The notes under the pieces were generated by a model that saw only the letters and a program-made list of their open reading frames with translations, had not been told where the DNA came from and did no database searches. A program made the translations under genes and the position numbers. Positions 55,109 through 63,891 of a DNA stretch of 64,000 bases are shown here, in pieces (the first letter of the stretch is position 1; each line of letters begins with the position of its first letter). This DNA is from Lactiplantibacillus plantarum (GTDB lineage Bacteria > Bacillota > Bacilli > Lactobacillales > Lactobacillaceae): assembly GCF_014131735.1 (NCBI RefSeq), contig NZ_CP039121.1, positions 1,736,001-1,800,000 on the forward strand. The letters are read 5' to 3'.

Positions 55109-55114
55109 CACATC

Positions 55115-55136
55115 ACACCTTAAACTTTCAAGGTGT
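55115..55136. promoter_or_regulatory. operator-like inverted repeat before the tannase-like gene
   Basis: ACACCTT (55115-55121) and AAGGTGT (55130-55136) are perfect seven-base arms around eight bases, directly upstream of the -35. The position suits an activator. Confidence 0.5.
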
Positions 55137-55288
55137 ACAACGAAACGGTCAAGCTGACATTTTCGCAAACAATTCATTCAAAATCCTGCATGCTTCGGTC
55201 TCAAAAAGCGCTTAACACCCTATTTCAACGCAGTATTATTCATAATTAAGTGGCGTGTTGCCCGTGATTGTCAGGGTTTAATATTTTT

Positions 55289-56980
55289 TTACGCCCGTGT
55301 CAAAATTGAGGTTCGCCCTGTTGTCTGATCATTAAAATATTCATACTGAACTAGTTCGGCATACGACCCAGCAATGTTGACCACATTCGTATAGCCGCGC
55401 TGAAGTAACGCGCGGACCATATTGTAACTTCGCTGTCCGGTCTGACAATGAATATAAACTGGCTGATTGGTTGGAATTTCCACTAAGCGCTGTCGAAACT
55501 GACTCAGTGGAATATTATGCGCGCCCTTGATGTGTCCATCAGCATACTCTTGTGGTTCACGGGCATCGATAATAAACGCTCCCGCCAAGACCAGCTGTCG
55601 AACCTGCGTCACCGCAACCTGCTTAAATTCATCATTCAGGACGTTTTCCGCCACTAAGCCAACCATGTTGACGACATTTTTGGCGGTACTGACCCATGGC
55701 GAATAACATAATTCAACATCTGTCAGGTCACTGACTCGACCGTGCATCGTGATTAGACTAGCGATAATATCAATCGGTTTGTCGACGTCCGATTGACCAA
55801 TGGCCTGTGCGCCCAAAATCTCACCGGTCGGATAACTGAATATCAACTTAAGAAAGACGGCTGTTGTCCCTGGCATCACGCTGACCCGATTCTGTGGTGC
55901 CACCGTTGCGAACCGATAATCAAGTTGCTGGTGCTCACACTCAGTAGCGTTCAGGCCCGTTGACGCCACGTTTAACGTAAAGACGTGAAGAACCTGCGAT
56001 CCGATCACACCCTGATACTGTGGCGTCCGCCCGTATAAATGATCCACCATGTGTCGGGCCTGCATTTGTGCAGGAAATGCCAATGCTAGCCGCGTAGATT
56101 GACGTGTAAGCCGATTAGTCACTTCAATGGCATCACCCACCGCATAAATGTCGGCCACGGACGTCTGGTAACGATGATCAACCTTGATACCACCGGTCAC
56201 GCCTAACGCACAACCCGCTTGAACCGCTAATTCAGTTACTGGTGTAACCCCAATTGCCACAATCACTAACTGGCTGGTCACGGCGCGTCCCGAGGCGAGC
56301 TGCACTTGTGTTGCACCAATGGCCGTCACTTGTTCTTGCAGTATCACCTGCACACCGTGATCGTATAGTTCCTTGTGTACTAGCTGAGCAAACTCGTCAT
56401 CCAAAGTGCCCAAGACGTGCTCGGCAGCCTCAATGATTGTGATCTGATAGCCAGCCTGTTGTAAATTTTCAGCCATCTCTAGTCCGATAAAGCCGCCGCC
56501 AACAATCGTCACATCATGAACGTGTTGTTCAGTCAGATACGCTTGAATCGTTCGGACATCTTGAACATTGCGGACCGTTTTAACATTGGGCCGGTCGATT
56601 CCCGCAATCACTGCGGGTAGTATCGGTCGAGCACCAGGTGAAAGAATCAGTGTATCATATGGGACGATCGTCGTTGCTACCTGTCCTTGCCGTTTGATCA
56701 TCACTGTCTTAGCCTGCGCATCAATGGCGACAACCGTTGTATTCACTTGAACGTCAATATTGTACTGTTGCTCGAATTGCATCGGTGTCTTTAAAATCAC
56801 GTCATCGGGCTGGTCAATCACATCACTGAATGTGTACGGTAAGGCACAATTGGAAAATGAGACATCCGGCCCCTTTTCAAAAATTGTAATCTGGGCGAAC
56901 TCGTCCAATCGACGCACGCGGGCCGCCGCTGAAGCACCACCACCAACGCCACCAACAATGACCACTTTTTTCACTTTCAT
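55289..56980 (-). CDS. CoA-disulfide reductase / rhodanese fusion
   Basis: A 563-residue FAD enzyme. The N-terminal part has the Rossmann GGVGGGASAAARVRR, the active-site Cys45 in SFSNCALPY, and a second NAD(P)H motif VGGGFIGLEMAENL; a dimerisation domain follows (about 330-445). The last 110 residues are a rhodanese domain with the catalytic Cys512 in YIHCQTGQRS. This is the CoADR-Rhd architecture, which reduces CoA disulfide, polysulfide or persulfide. The start is the ATG at 56980 after AAAGGA. Divergent from the DeoR gene. Confidence 0.92.
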   Translation of the reverse strand: MKVKKVVIVGGVGGGASAAARVRRLDEFAQITIFEKGPDVSFSNCALPYTFSDVIDQPDDVILKTPMQFEQQYNIDVQVNTTVVAIDAQAKTVMIKRQGQVATTIVPYDTLILSPGARPILPAVIAGIDRPNVKTVRNVQDVRTIQAYLTEQHVHDVTIVGGGFIGLEMAENLQQAGYQITIIEAAEHVLGTLDDEFAQLVHKELYDHGVQVILQEQVTAIGATQVQLASGRAVTSQLVIVAIGVTPVTELAVQAGCALGVTGGIKVDHRYQTSVADIYAVGDAIEVTNRLTRQSTRLALAFPAQMQARHMVDHLYGRTPQYQGVIGSQVLHVFTLNVASTGLNATECEHQQLDYRFATVAPQNRVSVMPGTTAVFLKLIFSYPTGEILGAQAIGQSDVDKPIDIIASLITMHGRVSDLTDVELCYSPWVSTAKNVVNMVGLVAENVLNDEFKQVAVTQVRQLVLAGAFIIDAREPQEYADGHIKGAHNIPLSQFRQRLVEIPTNQPVYIHCQTGQRSYNMVRALLQRGYTNVVNIAGSYAELVQYEYFNDQTTGRTSILTRA

Positions 56981-57172
56981 CTGAACCATCCTTTCGTAGG
57001 TATGCTGTAGCCCTGCCACTAATTAGCTTAATTTTAAGGGTTTCAAGGCGTAACCACAACATCAACGCCGATTAATTCAACCGTTTTCATTAATTGACGT
57101 CATTGGCTTTCTATTTAAGCTAAAATAAGTTAGTATGTGTTTAACACTTAAAAAAACTTAAGGTGATCAATT

Positions 57173-57925
57173 ATGAACCAAAAAACACGCTTAGCATTGA
57201 TTCTTGATGAATTAAAAACCCACCCATCACTGAGTTTAAAAGACATTATGCAATTAACGGGGACTTCACGCGACACTGCCCGGCGCGATATTGTCAAACT
57301 CGCAGCTCATAATTTGGCTGAACGAAACTACGGCGGCATTAGTCGGCCGAATACGTTTAATAAGCTAGATCAGTACCTGGACCGGGATGATGACTTACTG
57401 CAAACTAAACGAGCCCTGGCCCACACTGCCAGTTCGTATTTACTAAATGATGCGTTATTATTTCTAGATATCTCAACCACCGTTGCCTGTCTACCACAAT
57501 ATCTCCAGTCCAAGCACCCCGGCATGATCGTTACGAATTCCCTTGACATTGCTGACCAGGCATTACGACATAGCAATTTTCAAACGCGTATCCTGGGTGG
57601 CACATTAGATGCACAACAACGGTGTGTTCAAGGCGCTGACAGCATTCTAGCACTACACAAATTTCGATTTACGACCACGGTCTTGAGTTGCGCTGGGTTG
57701 ACCGCAGACGGCGTTTATTACGCTTACGAATCTGATATCGCTTTAAAGGAAACGTTACGCGCCCAAAGCGACCGGCTAGTGCTGTTGTTTGACCACACCA
57801 AGGTGAACGTCAGCCACAACTTCAACTTGCTAGCTCTCAGTGATTTTGATTACTTTGTGACTGATCAGCCACTACCGGATAACCTAGCTACTAAAATTGC
57901 ACCTGATAAACTTATTTACCTTTAG
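57173..57925 (+). CDS. DeoR-family transcriptional regulator
   Basis: A 250-residue regulator. N-terminal HTH LSLKDIMQLTGTSRDTARRDIVKLAAHNLAERNYGGIS (about 20-57), then the DeoR C-terminal sensor fold with LLFLDISTTVACLPQYL and GGTLDAQQRCVQGADSI, which usually binds a phosphorylated sugar. It lies just upstream of the NUDIX gene (15 bases) and divergent from the CoA-disulfide reductase. Which of these it controls is unknown. Confidence 0.88.
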   Translation: MNQKTRLALILDELKTHPSLSLKDIMQLTGTSRDTARRDIVKLAAHNLAERNYGGISRPNTFNKLDQYLDRDDDLLQTKRALAHTASSYLLNDALLFLDISTTVACLPQYLQSKHPGMIVTNSLDIADQALRHSNFQTRILGGTLDAQQRCVQGADSILALHKFRFTTTVLSCAGLTADGVYYAYESDIALKETLRAQSDRLVLLFDHTKVNVSHNFNLLALSDFDYFVTDQPLPDNLATKIAPDKLIYL

Positions 57926-57940
57926 AGGAGGATCATTAAC

Positions 57941-58546
57941 ATGCCATCTTCACTATTAACTACTCAACGAGCAATGTTAGCCCTGATTCAAAGCGGATTA
58001 GCCTACACGACTGACCCGTTCGACAAAGATCGCTATCAAAAGTTACAAACCTTATTGATTCAACAAATGGCCGCCGCTGCCAACGTCGCCACTGCTGACC
58101 TGACGGCTGCTCTAACTCAGGACTCTGGCTACATTACCCCCAAAATCGACGTTCGCGGCTTGATACGCCATGGTAATCAGCTACTACTCGTTCAAGATAT
58201 TAAAACGAAACTATGGGCCTTACCAGGCGGCTTTGCTGACGTGGGCTACACGCCGACTGAAAATGTGCAACGCGAGGTGTGGGAAGAGACTGGCCGTCAC
58301 GTCGCGGTTCAGGGGCTCATCACCGTTTTTGATACTGCTCTACGTGTCGATATTCCCCAACCATTTCAGTATTATAAATTGGTCTTTGCTTGTGAAATTA
58401 CTGATGGCCAATTTGAGCCTAACATTGAGGTCGCCCAAACAGCCTACTTTACGCTCGACAACTTGCCACCGTTGTCCCAAAACCGGACAACCGAAGAACA
58501 GTTGGCACAGCTAATGGCATCTTCCACTACCATCACAGTCGACTAA
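57941..58546 (+). CDS. NUDIX hydrolase with N-terminal Nudix_N domain
   Basis: A 201-residue pyrophosphohydrolase. The first 65 residues form a helical Nudix_N domain (TTQRAMLALIQSGLAYTTDPFDKDRYQKL). The catalytic box reads GGFADVGYTPTENVQREVWEETG: the REVWEETG core is intact, but the first Glu of the classic GX5E box is Tyr, as in other members with GG-ADVG-Y. Likely substrates are ADP-ribose or a related nucleoside diphosphate. It has a GAGGAGG site and follows the DeoR gene in one transcript, closed by a terminator. Confidence 0.86.
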   Translation: MPSSLLTTQRAMLALIQSGLAYTTDPFDKDRYQKLQTLLIQQMAAAANVATADLTAALTQDSGYITPKIDVRGLIRHGNQLLLVQDIKTKLWALPGGFADVGYTPTENVQREVWEETGRHVAVQGLITVFDTALRVDIPQPFQYYKLVFACEITDGQFEPNIEVAQTAYFTLDNLPPLSQNRTTEEQLAQLMASSTTITVD

Positions 58547-58566
58547 ATGACTGCTGAAGCGCCAAA

Positions 58567-58606
58567 AACATCCCGACTAGCCTGTCTGCTAGCCGGGATG
58601 TTTTTG
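58567..58606 (+). terminator. terminator after DeoR-NUDIX
   Basis: ACATCCCGACTAGC / GCTAGCCGGGATGT (13 pairs, one mismatch) with a six-base loop followed by TTTTTG. Confidence 0.85.
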
Positions 58607-58745
58607 TTTCTTTATGACGTCTTTCAATCAAGTTAGGCCGCTATTGGCATCAACAATTATGAAAAAGAGCGTCGGATTAACATTAATTTACATCAACCTA
58701 GTAATTACCATTTTCACAATATGGTGGACTTTAAGTCCCCTATCA

Positions 58746-59147
58746 TTACATATCCACCAATCCAACTAAGGTTTGTTGAAAATTCAGTCGCCGAATATGC
58801 CGGGGAATGAATTGGCGAATATCATCATCATTAAAGCCTACTTGCAATTTATTACGACCAACAATAATTGGCCGCCGCAACAACTGGGGTTGTTCGCATA
58901 ACAGCCGGAGCGTCTCATTGAATGACATATCTGGCAGCTTATCAGCAATTGCGGGATAACTTTGTGAACGGGTAGAAATAATATCTTCCAATCCATTCTC
59001 AGTTAGGCACAGAATTTGTTTTAACTCACTAACAGTAGGGGCTGCGCTACTAAAGTTCTTCTCCTCAAATGCAATATCATGATCCCGGAACCATTGGCGG
59101 GCCTTTCGCGATGAGTTACATCCTGCTTGCGTAAACAATTTAATCAT
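58746..59147 (-). CDS. Spx/ArsC-family regulator with CxxS motif
   Basis: A 133-residue Spx-type protein. Spx binds the RNA polymerase alpha C-terminal domain and redirects transcription under thiol stress. Here the redox motif is CNSS (10-13) rather than CxxC, so only one Cys remains. Other family features are present: HDIAFEEKNF, IISTRSQSY, LLRRPIIVGRNKLQVGFND. L. plantarum carries several Spx paralogues; this may be a redox-insensitive one. It is a single gene. Confidence 0.88.
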   Translation of the reverse strand: MIKLFTQAGCNSSRKARQWFRDHDIAFEEKNFSSAAPTVSELKQILCLTENGLEDIISTRSQSYPAIADKLPDMSFNETLRLLCEQPQLLRRPIIVGRNKLQVGFNDDDIRQFIPRHIRRLNFQQTLVGLVDM

Positions 59148-59312
59148 AATTATTTCGCCTCCTTGATTAGTGTTTTTATTATGATAATTATAACTTGTTT
59201 ATTATTGTAGCAGGTTATTCATAACTTTGTAAAGACCTGAACGAAGTAATCGTAAAAAATTCATTGTTTTTTCATATTTATTATTGTTTAAATAATATAA
59301 ATGTTATACGAA

Positions 59313-59702
59313 TCACCGTTGATTTTCATGCTGATCAAACGCGCGCAGCAAGCGTGACGCCAGCAAATAAGCCACTTCGTACTTCACCGTCAACTGCCAC
59401 AAGAACGGCCCAAGCTGATCGTGTGCCGGGGTTAAATTCGTTAGTAAATTCAAGTAACGTTGCTTCTCGGCCAGCGTACACTGCTTTTTAAAATAGCCCC
59501 AGACGTGCTGATAAGCCGTTGTCAACGTGGCTTTAGTTGGCGTAATTTGTTCGGCTTCTGCTAATAATTGTTGGTAGCGTTCCTGTTTTGCAGCTGACCA
59601 ATCATTGTGCCGAGCTAATTGTCGGATGGCATTATAATGCTGCTGTGAGTGTGCCATGACCCAGTACTTTTGGTAAGCCCAATCTTGTTGCCATTGTGAC
59701 AT
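59313..59702 (-). CDS. YbgA-like DUF1722 protein
   Basis: A 129-residue, helix-rich protein starting MSQWQQDWAYQKYWVMAHSQ; the spacing of YWVMAHSQQHYNAIRQLA and TAYQHVWGYFKKQCTLAEKQRYLNLL fits the DUF1722/YbgA family, fused elsewhere to 2-thiouracil desulfurase or found near photolyase genes. Its role is not established. The start is the ATG at 59702 with GGGAGC before it. Single gene. Confidence 0.8.
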   Translation of the reverse strand: MSQWQQDWAYQKYWVMAHSQQHYNAIRQLARHNDWSAAKQERYQQLLAEAEQITPTKATLTTAYQHVWGYFKKQCTLAEKQRYLNLLTNLTPAHDQLGPFLWQLTVKYEVAYLLASRLLRAFDQHENQR

Positions 59703-59820
59703 TGCTCCCATCTCCTCAATCTTTTGATGAATTTACAAATATTGTACCGTCTGGCTCAGAAAAATAGAACCAATTTACATTAGTACACTGGTAACAGTCG
59801 TAAGTTTTGAAACTTAGCAC

Positions 59821-59870
59821 AAAAATGGCGATAGCCCAGTTACCCGTTGGTGCAACTTAGCTATCGCCAT
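59821..59870 (-). terminator. terminator after the SDR-like gene
   Basis: ATGGCGATAGC / GCTATCGCCAT (11 bp) with a 24-base loop followed by TTTTTG on the minus strand. Confidence 0.85.
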
Positions 59871-59931
59871 CAAAACTTATATTTTATGAGTACTACTGTT
59901 GTCAATTAAAGTTGATTAGCCAGAACTGATG

Positions 59932-60564
59932 TTACTTTTCGCCTGGCCAAGCTGAGATCATGAGCTCACGTTGCGGATAATCTTGTGGATGTTCCAACAT
60001 ATCGGTGATCAATGTCGCCAATGAGAATAGACTAAGTGGCCCACCGCTAACAGCATTTCCAGCTGGTTCAACAATTAATTGATCCGCTTCATCATTGTAC
60101 TTGAAAAAATGACAGGCTAGCAATGTATAGTCCAAATCACTATTCCTGATGACTGCGGCCCCGGCCTTTTGCCCCGCCACATAGGTCGTCTCAACTTCAC
60201 GACTAAACCCAAACTCGCGGTGGGCTAAGGTGTACATTGCTTCTGAAATCTGATCATAGTTGATTTGAAACTGGGTCGTCCAAAATAGCCGTTTGACCCC
60301 AACTGCATCCATCGCTTGCACCAATGCCGTGGCAAACTGCGCCGCGTGGGTAATGCCCACCGTTGAGAATACGACGTCAATCCCTCGCAGCGCGCGTTTT
60401 AAATCATCAACATTGCTCGCATCCCCGATTAACTGCGTGGCTAACGAGACATCATGCTCATGTCGGTGATGATCCAACAAAGTCACGTGGTGCTGCGGCA
60501 TCACGGCCACTCGACGATACACTTCATACCCCAATTTACCCGTTCCAATAATCAAAATATTCAT
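59932..60564 (-). CDS. NAD(P)-binding atypical SDR protein
   Basis: A 210-residue single Rossmann-fold protein of the NAD(P)H-binding (atypical short-chain dehydrogenase) type: MNILIIGTGKLGYEVYRRV with the GTGKLG nucleotide loop (7-12), VFSTVGITHAAQF and RLFWTTQFQINYDQIS. The usual YxxxK catalytic pair is not clear, as is common in this atypical group, which can bind NAD(P) as a sensor. The substrate is unknown. Confidence 0.82.
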   Translation of the reverse strand: MNILIIGTGKLGYEVYRRVAVMPQHHVTLLDHHRHEHDVSLATQLIGDASNVDDLKRALRGIDVVFSTVGITHAAQFATALVQAMDAVGVKRLFWTTQFQINYDQISEAMYTLAHREFGFSREVETTYVAGQKAGAAVIRNSDLDYTLLACHFFKYNDEADQLIVEPAGNAVSGGPLSLFSLATLITDMLEHPQDYPQRELMISAWPGEK

Positions 60565-60999
60565 TACTGATCACGTCCTCACATCACTCGCTAATTTATT
60601 CGTAGCAACGGCCGAACCACAAATGACGCCAACAGCGCATATCCACACCCTATGGTTAATCAGTTCGGTCGCTTAAGGCTCATTATACCGGTTCCAAGAT
60701 GATAATTCGGTCATTATTCAAATTTAATTGTGATTCGATGACTGATTAGCCTTATTTTGAATAACAGGGTCAATGACAGCCACCGGTCAGCCATGAGTAT
60801 GGACAGCTATTAATAACTTTGAAATAGACTAACGTCCTACCATTTTAGCTTGGCCAGGATGACCGAGGCCCCAAAGACAATTTATTATGCCCGCAGTTGG
60901 CTATGAAAAAAGCACCGCTAAGTTTGGGGTAGGAACCGATCCTAAACTTAACGATGCGACTCAACTCTGTTCGCGATTGCTGCGCCAACTAACGATCAA
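60565..60999. other. intergenic region between the SDR-like and SWIM genes
   Basis: 435 bases, with the SWIM-gene terminator (60905-60953) near its right end. The rest contains no recognised gene or RNA. Confidence 0.45.
60905..60953 (-). terminator. terminator after the SWIM gene
   Basis: CGTTAAGTTT / AAACTTAGCG (10 pairs, one G-U) followed by GTGCTTTTTT on the minus strand. Confidence 0.75.
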
Positions 61000-62679
61000 T
61001 TACCAGTTTAACCGCGAGAGCTCATCCATCATTGCTGAACGCCGCGGATATTGTTGCTGCCAATCATGTACAATCGCCTGCACGGTCGATTTACCAGCCG
61101 GGTAAGCAAGCATCCGTTTCAATATGCCAACCAATTGTTGATACTTTCGCCGAGTTCCAGTAGTAGTAGCCATTTTCCGCACTTCATGATCATATTTCGC
61201 TAATAGCAGATCTGAAAAACGTGGTTTCAATAACGGCTCATAGATCCGTAAATCCCAGAGTCCGTCCGCGGCCACGACCGCTTTTAATAGCGGGTTCAAT
61301 AAGTTTTCTTGCACGTACAGTGGTTTCAAATCGACATTGGAATTCTTCGCGATCGCTGTCAACAGTTGCTCGCGAACCGCCGGCCAATCCGTGGTCGGGT
61401 AACTCTGCTTCAACTCTGAAAATAGCATCTCATCCGCTGGCGCATATTCAGTCAGCAATTGCCATAATTCCTGACGATACAGTTGTTGTTCACCTAATTG
61501 CTGATAAGCGTCCTTTAGTTGGCGACTAAGTTCCGCTAACATGCTGGGATCGTCCGTGACCAACTTTTTACCATCCTTTAGCAATTGGACCGCGTGCGCC
61601 TCATCTTGATGTTGAAGACAGAACTGGCTATAAAACAAGCGAACTTGCGGTATCGCCAAGTTAGCGCCACAAAATTTAATAATTTGCTTATCAGGCACAT
61701 GAGCCGCAGACATCATTTGTAAATAGTGCTTTAGCCATTTTTTTATCTGCCAGTCATAGTCCCAGAGATCCGGGTGTTTTTGCACCGCACGGAACCGCTT
61801 AGCGGTATACACCAGCTTTGCATCAATAAACGCTGGCGTCTTGAAATATGTGAATAATAAATCGTCAAGCGTATCTTCAATGATATTCAACGACTTCGTT
61901 AATTGTTTGCATAACCAATCAAACACCTGCTGCTGCACATCCGCGTCGGCTTTTGTTAAGACAGCTTCCCACAAGTCGTCACTAGCACTCATGATCATCA
62001 TGATCTCACCATCGGAATCATCAATGTCGACGTGGTCGATTTTAAGCATCAGATGCGCTAAGATTTGAAATACCAAACCATACTCGCCGTGATCGACCAA
62101 CGGTTGCACCTCTTCTTTTAGGAGAGTTAAGGCCTCATCACCGAAGTCCGTCGCCGCGTCATAATCGATAAAACCACCGCCATCCGCGTTTGTGTCAAAT
62201 AAATCATCAACACTCGCGAGATATTCAGGTAAATCTGTCACAACATTAGTCTCACCCATGACCGTCCGGAACAGCTGGACGAGATGCTTGTCATGGGCCA
62301 ACACCACACTCAAAAAGTCCCGGACTTGCCGATCAGTAGCCCGCTCCACCAGCTTAGTGGCAGTCTGTTCAAGACTGTCGAAACTAGTTGGTGCTTTGGA
62401 AACTTGCTGTTGACTGGCAGGTTTATCAGCCGCCGTCGCTTGGCACAAAACGGCCGCCATGTGCTTGCAGTACGGATGACTATTGGCATACGGACACTCA
62501 CACGCGCCACCGTGAAAGTCACCATTAGCGAGATCAATCACCACGCCATAGTCCTGCGTGCCCGTAACCATTGCCGTAATTTGTGTTTTGGTCCGTTTTA
62601 AATCAGTGACATACCCCTGTAAGTAATAATCGTACCCACGTTCAGCGATTGCCGTTGGAAAATAGTCTTCCCAGTCCAT
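61000..62679 (-). CDS. SWIM zinc-finger protein
   Basis: A 559-residue protein with an N-terminal SWIM zinc finger: CECPYANSHPYCKHMAAVL (about 59-77), a CxC...CxH zinc site usually used for DNA or protein binding, in the context DWEDYFPTAIAERGYDYYLQG. The rest is helical with repeat-like segments (tetratricopeptide-like). Such proteins often neighbour SNF2-type helicases, but none is here. Function unknown. Confidence 0.82.
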   Translation of the reverse strand: MDWEDYFPTAIAERGYDYYLQGYVTDLKRTKTQITAMVTGTQDYGVVIDLANGDFHGGACECPYANSHPYCKHMAAVLCQATAADKPASQQQVSKAPTSFDSLEQTATKLVERATDRQVRDFLSVVLAHDKHLVQLFRTVMGETNVVTDLPEYLASVDDLFDTNADGGGFIDYDAATDFGDEALTLLKEEVQPLVDHGEYGLVFQILAHLMLKIDHVDIDDSDGEIMMIMSASDDLWEAVLTKADADVQQQVFDWLCKQLTKSLNIIEDTLDDLLFTYFKTPAFIDAKLVYTAKRFRAVQKHPDLWDYDWQIKKWLKHYLQMMSAAHVPDKQIIKFCGANLAIPQVRLFYSQFCLQHQDEAHAVQLLKDGKKLVTDDPSMLAELSRQLKDAYQQLGEQQLYRQELWQLLTEYAPADEMLFSELKQSYPTTDWPAVREQLLTAIAKNSNVDLKPLYVQENLLNPLLKAVVAADGLWDLRIYEPLLKPRFSDLLLAKYDHEVRKMATTTGTRRKYQQLVGILKRMLAYPAGKSTVQAIVHDWQQQYPRRSAMMDELSRLNW

Positions 62680-63181
62680 ATTGTCACTCCCGTTAACTCG
62701 TTTGTCCTAACCATACTGCGGTATGGCGGATTGGGCAAGACCCGGCAAGCAATTTCTCACCATATCACTCAATACCGACCCTCATTTAGCATACGCTGTG
62801 TCATAACTTTATCTGTTGACACTAAAAAGCTTGTTTTTTCACCGTGGTTTGTGGCTCATTGGCCGCACCAATCCAGTGAATTCTCACTGTTTAACTTTCC
62901 GACCGTTGCCAGTGAGACGCCGTCTTATCGAAATTAGTTAAATCCCGGTTTTATCTTTTTTACAGGTGCTATAACTAATAACGCCAAATAAAATGCCTTT
63001 TCTATCTACGATGGCCCTTACAATATGAAGTTTATACTAATAAAGCAATTGTAAAACATCGTACAATCATACTTTAGGCGCCAAATTAATCCCATTAAAA
63101 AACGCTATAAGATTTCACAATCAGGCTTAATCACTAAAGCAAAATACCACTTTAAATGGACAGAAATGTGACTGACTTATA
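62680..63181. other. intergenic region with change in base composition
   Basis: About 500 bases without a gene. The left part has ordinary composition, but from about 62930 the sequence becomes clearly AT-rich and stays so to the window end. No direct repeat, tRNA or integrase marks the border. Confidence 0.4.
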
Positions 63182-63733
63182 CTACGCGCCAAATATCAAA
63201 TTAAGGGTGTCTGATAATTGATGAATTTCTTTGCTTGATGGGAAGTCATTTGTTTGTAAGTAATATCTTATCATCCCTAACATCATGCCACCAATAACAT
63301 TTATTTCCAAATCTGACTTTGGATGTGTGAGAGCTGCCTGTAAATGATTACTTAAAATATCTTTAAGACCATCCATTAGTTGCATCTTAGCTTGTGGAAT
63401 TGCCATTATTGCGTTTATTGGTCTGCTCCAACACATCAGTAATTGTCTAAGTTCCGGTTCTAATTGACCAACTGCGTTACTTAAGCCAATTCCTTGATTT
63501 ATGAGTAATCGCTTCTTTTTCAATGTCTCATCAAACCACGTTAGAATATCTTGTAGTATTGCGTCTGTCAGTGCAAATTTGTCCTCATAATGTAAATAGA
63601 AAGTTTTACGACTAATCATAGATTTGAGTGCAATATCCGTGACAGTAACGTTGTCAAATCCATTCTCTATGACTAGGTCAACAAATGATTTGGTGATAAC
63701 GTCGTCAGTTTTTTTCATTCTAAAATCCGTCAT
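63182..63733 (-). CDS. TetR/AcrR-family regulator
   Basis: A 183-residue TetR protein. The HTH is in FVDLVIENGFDNVTVTDIALKSMISRKTFYLHYEDKFALTDAIL (about 17-60), and the C-terminus resembles the TetR_C_7/DhaS-like ligand domain. Codon use and composition are AT-rich compared with neighbours, which suggests transfer. It faces away from the partial gene at 63892, which it probably regulates. Confidence 0.88.
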   Translation of the reverse strand: MTDFRMKKTDDVITKSFVDLVIENGFDNVTVTDIALKSMISRKTFYLHYEDKFALTDAILQDILTWFDETLKKKRLLINQGIGLSNAVGQLEPELRQLLMCWSRPINAIMAIPQAKMQLMDGLKDILSNHLQAALTHPKSDLEINVIGGMMLGMIRYYLQTNDFPSSKEIHQLSDTLNLIFGA

Positions 63734-63824
63734 ATCGATTCCTCCATTACCAGTTTTGCCAATTCTGTAACCTTATGGCTCATATGGTTGCCATTTGTAG
63801 CCTTAAGACACAAATCATATTAAT

Positions 63825-63853
63825 TTGACCATGTTTTTTATTTCAATATTAAT
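63825..63853 (+). promoter_or_regulatory. candidate promoter of the partial membrane gene
   Basis: -35 TTGACC (63825-63830), 17-base spacer, -10 ATTAAT (63848-63853). The same divergent gap has an ATGGC/GCCAT inverted repeat (63774-63794) that could bind TetR. Confidence 0.45.
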
Positions 63854-63891
63854 ATAAACTACCCGTAGCATAAAAAAAGGGGGTAGTGAAA

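Larger units (their letters stand above)
54916..55288. other. intergenic region upstream of the tannase-like lipoprotein
   Basis: 373 bases containing the promoter and inverted repeat listed below. The mRNA leader would be about 155 bases. No clear terminator for the reductase gene was seen. Confidence 0.45.
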
